In this document: one piece after another, positions 40,157 through 43,040 of the stretch | Position numbering within the stretch: the first letter of the stretch is position 1 | Layout: every line of letters begins with the position of its first letter | From: a bacterium | GTDB lineage: Bacteria; Zhuqueibacterota; QNDG01; JAGLOF01 | Assembly (NCBI GenBank): GCA_016934955.1 | Contig: JAFGRY010000014.1 | Span: 1-43,040 of the forward strand | Length of the DNA stretch: 43,040 bases | Reading direction: 5' to 3' | Translations under genes and position numbers: made by a program | Notes under the pieces: generated by a model | The model's database searches: none | The model's input: only the letters and a program-made list of their open reading frames with translations | What the model was told of the DNA's origin: nothing

Positions 40157-42067
40157 ATGGAACGCACACTCGTCAATCTCTTTCTCGCCAGTGTCAGCCG
40201 GTACGCCGACAACCCCATGATGTTTGAAAAACACGGAGACACGTTCGAGGCAACCACCTACTCCCGTGCCCACGAACTCGTCCGTCTCACCGCCGCGGGA
40301 CTCATGTCCCTGGGTCTCAAACACGGCGATCGCGTCACCCTCTTCGCCGAGGGCCGTAACGACTGGGTATTCTCGGAGCTGGGGGTGCTCTTCTGCGGCG
40401 CAATAAACGTCCCCCTTTCCATCAAGCTCAAGGAACCGTCCGAACTCGAATTCAGGATATCCCACTCCGGTTCCCGCTTTGTCATTGTCTCCGTCAGCCA
40501 GCTCGGCAAGATCCTCGAGATCAAGGCAAACCTCTCCCAGGTGGAGAAGGTCATCGTTCTGGACGAGACGGATATCAGTGATCCGGACCTCATTTCCCTC
40601 GAATCTCTGCGTCAGCGGGGCGCGCTCTATCTTCAGGAGCACCTGGAAGAATATACCGCCCGCCTCGAGTCGGTGAAAGAAAGCGACCCGGCCAATATCT
40701 GTTACACATCCGGCACTACCGCCGATCCCAAGGGCATCGTGCTGACCCACCGGAACTACACCGCCAACGTGGATCAGGGCCGCGCGTACTACCATGTGCC
40801 CGAAGAGTACCGCTCCCTGCTCATTTTGCCCTGGGATCACAGCTTTGCCCATACCTGCGGCATCTATACGCTCATGAAATCGGGCGCCGGCATGGCCGCC
40901 ATCGAAATCGGGAAAACTCCCATCGAGACAACGAAAAACATCGGCAAAAACATCAAGGAGATTCAGCCCCACTTCCTCCTTTCCGTACCGGCGCTGTCAG
41001 ACAGTTTCAAACGCACCATTGAACGGGGTATCGCCGCCAAGGGCAAGGCGGCCGAGGGCCTGTTCAAAGCCGGTCTCGCGGTGGCCTACGCCTACCATGG
41101 GGACGGCTTTCGTGACGGCCGCTGGCAGGGCTGCCGGCTGCTCAAGCCGCTCTACTCCCTTTTCGACACCATCCTCTTCAGCAAGATCCGCCGGGAGTTC
41201 GGCGGCCGTCTCATGTTTTTCGTGGGCGGCGGGGCCCTGCTGGATATCAAATACCAGAAATTTTTCGCCGCCATCGGCATCCCCGTGTATCAGGGGTACG
41301 GTCTCACCGAAGCGGCGCCCGTGATCTCCGCCAACCACCCCGGACGGCAGAAAATGGGGACATCGGGACCGGTCGTGCCGGATCTGGAGGTGAAAATCAT
41401 CGATGACATGGGAAATCTCCTGCCCCATGGCGAAAGGGGAGAGATCGTCGTCAGGGGAGAGAACGTTATGCACTCGTATTGGAAAAATCCGGAGGCGACG
41501 GCAAAGACATTACAGGAGGGATGGCTCTACACCGGGGATATGGGGTATCTGGATGAGGATGGGTTCCTTATGGTGCTGGGCCGTTTCAAATCGCTGCTGA
41601 TCAGCAACGACGGTGAAAAATACAGCCCGGAAGGCATCGAGGAGAGCCTTATCGGCTCCTGCCCCTATATCAGCCAGATAATGCTTCACAATAACCAGAG
41701 CCCGTATACGACGGCCCTGATCGTGCCGGACAAAGGCGCGGTGCTGGCGAAGCTGAAGGAAATGCGCCTCTCACCCCATGATGATGCGGGACAGAAAGCC
41801 GTGATCGGCCTGTTCTCCGACGCCCTCACCCACTACCGCCGCGATCCCCACGTGAAGAAGACCTTTCCCGGCAAGTGGATCCCCTCGACTTTCGCGCTCC
41901 TGGGCGAAGAGTTCACGGAGGGCAACCGTATGATCAACTCCACCATGAAAATGGTGCGCTGGCGTATCAGCCGGCACTACCAGACGCGGATCGAGTTCAT
42001 GTACACCCCCGAAGGCAAGGATCCGGACAACGCCCGGAACAGGACGATCGCGGGGAGGATGGGGTGA
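40157..42067 (+). CDS. AMP-forming long-chain acyl-CoA synthetase
   Basis: The 636-residue adenylate-forming enzyme activates a carboxylic acid with ATP and CoA. The AMP-binding motif YTSGTTADPKG is at 183-193, the adenine-site segment reads YQGYGLTEAAPVIS, and LYTGDMGYLDEDGFLMVLGRFKSLLISNDGEKYSPEGIE holds the hinge and C-terminal motifs. The large form fits the eukaryote-like FAA1/COG1022 branch acting on long-chain fatty acids, but the exact substrate is not visible. GATGAGGA precedes the start. It is probably monocistronic and unrelated to sugar degradation. A small GCCCG/CGGGC hairpin (42069-42087) lies in the 21-base convergent gap to the next gene. Confidence 0.92.
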   Translation: MERTLVNLFLASVSRYADNPMMFEKHGDTFEATTYSRAHELVRLTAAGLMSLGLKHGDRVTLFAEGRNDWVFSELGVLFCGAINVPLSIKLKEPSELEFRISHSGSRFVIVSVSQLGKILEIKANLSQVEKVIVLDETDISDPDLISLESLRQRGALYLQEHLEEYTARLESVKESDPANICYTSGTTADPKGIVLTHRNYTANVDQGRAYYHVPEEYRSLLILPWDHSFAHTCGIYTLMKSGAGMAAIEIGKTPIETTKNIGKNIKEIQPHFLLSVPALSDSFKRTIERGIAAKGKAAEGLFKAGLAVAYAYHGDGFRDGRWQGCRLLKPLYSLFDTILFSKIRREFGGRLMFFVGGGALLDIKYQKFFAAIGIPVYQGYGLTEAAPVISANHPGRQKMGTSGPVVPDLEVKIIDDMGNLLPHGERGEIVVRGENVMHSYWKNPEATAKTLQEGWLYTGDMGYLDEDGFLMVLGRFKSLLISNDGEKYSPEGIEESLIGSCPYISQIMLHNNQSPYTTALIVPDKGAVLAKLKEMRLSPHDDAGQKAVIGLFSDALTHYRRDPHVKKTFPGKWIPSTFALLGEEFTEGNRMINSTMKMVRWRISRHYQTRIEFMYTPEGKDPDNARNRTIAGRMG

Positions 42068-42088
42068 TGCCCGCTTCTCCGCCGGGCG

Positions 42089-42811
42089 TTAAAACAGCTC
42101 CCTGTTCCTGCACAGCTGAATAAACAGTGTATCCATCCTGAACAGGTGGGCTCCGGTGATCTGCGTTCTTTCCAGCTTGTATCCCGGCCTGTTGATGGTA
42201 AAATCATATATTGATGTGTTATTGACCGCGATTTTTGCCGTACCGTACCTGTCGGTGCTTATCTCTCTGGCCTGTGAACTCAAATTCACCAGGTTGATCT
42301 CATCGATCCCTACTTCAACGTAGGACAGATCGCCCCTTGTCGAGTCATCGATCACTTTCAGGAACACCACACTCTCTTTGGTCGGGTATCTTTCAAGTTC
42401 GGGCGTGGCTTTCCCGGAAGGCGCTTTCACGATTTCCTGATACTCTTTTCCTGACACCAGCGGTTTCTGATGAATCAATGCCCGCTGAACGATACTGTCG
42501 AGTTTGATCGGAGCATACCTGTTGAATATATCAACGGCCCAGGCGCGTTTGATCACATCCGAAGAATCCTGTTTCTGCGGCTCGTCTTTCAATATGTCCA
42601 TCGCTATCGAGATATACGCGGTCTGATTCTCGTTTTTCGCGAATGTTTTGCTCGCCTCCTTCAAACCGAAGACCGAAACAATCATAGCCACGATGACCAC
42701 ACCGAAAAACAGGAGAATGATGAACCACTTCCCCATTCCGTCCGAGGTGCGGATAGTCAGGTCGCTCACCGAAAGACCTTTTTTGTCTTTTGATCCGGCA
42801 GCCTCTTTCAT
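42089..42811 (-). CDS. Single-pass membrane protein, function unknown
   Basis: I do not recognise this 240-residue protein. A short Lys-rich cytoplasmic N-terminus leads to one membrane helix (about residues 28-50, WFIILLFFGVVIVAMIVSVFG). The rest is predicted extracytoplasmic: a helical part with LVSGKEYQEIVKAPS, then beta-strands. The C-terminal DRYGTAKIAVNNTSIYDFTINRPGYKLERTQI resembles the carboxypeptidase-regulatory/PEGA type of small beta-sandwich. The start at 42811 is chosen because AGGAGG lies 6 bases upstream; alternative in-frame starts at 42835 and 42868 lack such a site. It converges on the acyl-CoA synthetase gene. Confidence 0.75.
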   Translation of the reverse strand: MKEAAGSKDKKGLSVSDLTIRTSDGMGKWFIILLFFGVVIVAMIVSVFGLKEASKTFAKNENQTAYISIAMDILKDEPQKQDSSDVIKRAWAVDIFNRYAPIKLDSIVQRALIHQKPLVSGKEYQEIVKAPSGKATPELERYPTKESVVFLKVIDDSTRGDLSYVEVGIDEINLVNLSSQAREISTDRYGTAKIAVNNTSIYDFTINRPGYKLERTQITGAHLFRMDTLFIQLCRNRELF

Positions 42812-43040
42812 GAATTCCTCCTCTGTACTATACATTGCGCCTGTTTTATTCCGGTCCGGAGAGCGCACAGCAGGCTCTTTCCCCCGAGAATAAAACGTAT
42901 ATGCATGATTGCTGAGTTGATTACGGAAAGACGTTATATCAATATACTACCTAAAATCACTAGTGTCCGGTTAAAGGTATAAAAAATAAAAAATATGGCC
43001 CAACTTACCTCAAAAATTGTTATATTCTAGTGCACCTAAA
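42812..43040. other. Upstream region of the membrane-protein gene and window edge
   Basis: This stretch contains the AGGAGG ribosome site of the minus-strand gene and must contain its promoter, which I could not place. From about 42900 it turns AT-rich. CTAGTGTCCGGTTAAA at 42959-42974 resembles ends of some insertion sequences, but only 66 bases follow and no second end can be checked. Confidence 0.35.

Overview
This 43 kb window is bacterial chromosome. It is GC-rich and densely coding, apart from one AT-rich island at the left end. No rRNA, tRNA or phylogenetic marker is present, so the lineage is inferred. A PNPFNPST-type domain, many lipoproteins, sulfatase and GH127/GH51/GH29 enzymes, sodium-coupled symporters and very abundant simple intergenic repeats suit the FCB superphylum (Marinimicrobia, Calditrichota, KSB1 or similar). 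No SusC/SusD pair is present, so this is not a classical Bacteroidetes polysaccharide utilization locus.

Layout. (1) 83-1543 is best read as an integron gene cassette: an AT-rich orphan secreted-protein gene followed by an attC-like imperfect palindrome, with the matching half-core just upstream of the gene. (2) 1708-2350 is a minus-strand PIN/ribbon-helix-helix toxin-antitoxin pair. (3) 2728-4743 is an OPT-family peptide transporter and 4999-5850 a DUF89 protein on the opposite strand. (4) 6177-13732 is an L-arabinose module: a LacI-type regulator with a clear promoter and an 18-bp perfect operator, ribulokinase (araB), ribulose-5-phosphate 4-epimerase (araD), a FucI-type isomerase in the place of AraA, and a sodium/sugar symporter. 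A four-helix-bundle gene framed by inverted heptamer arrays sits inside it. (5) 14005-28326 is a tight operon with three GH127 beta-L-arabinofuranosidases, an unrecognised 650-residue helical lipoprotein, an M1 aminopeptidase with HEAT repeats, an amino-acid type sodium symporter and a DUF885 peptidase. (6) 28535-37189 is a fucose/arabinose module: FucP-like permease, two GH29 alpha-L-fucosidases, a Tat-exported lipoprotein sulfatase and a GH51 alpha-L-arabinofuranosidase. (7) 37345-42811 holds two paralogous beta-propeller lipoproteins, a long-chain acyl-CoA synthetase and a convergent single-pass membrane protein.

How the genes may work together. Exported GH127, GH51 and GH29 enzymes plus the sulfatase would strip arabinose and fucose from a complex, possibly sulfated substrate. 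The symporters import the sugars, and the ara genes convert arabinose to xylulose-5-phosphate. Peptidases and an amino-acid symporter lie between the GH127 genes in one operon. This suggests that the substrate is an arabinosylated glycoprotein (extensin or arabinogalactan-protein like) whose glycan and peptide are both eaten; that is inference.

The intergenic DNA is unusually structured. Degenerate 7-bp tandem arrays often start just after stop codons. A 27-bp element made of three 9-bp units occurs eight times, and the two are often joined through a GC-rich linker. A separate palindrome family built on CTTGTGACAAG occurs three times.
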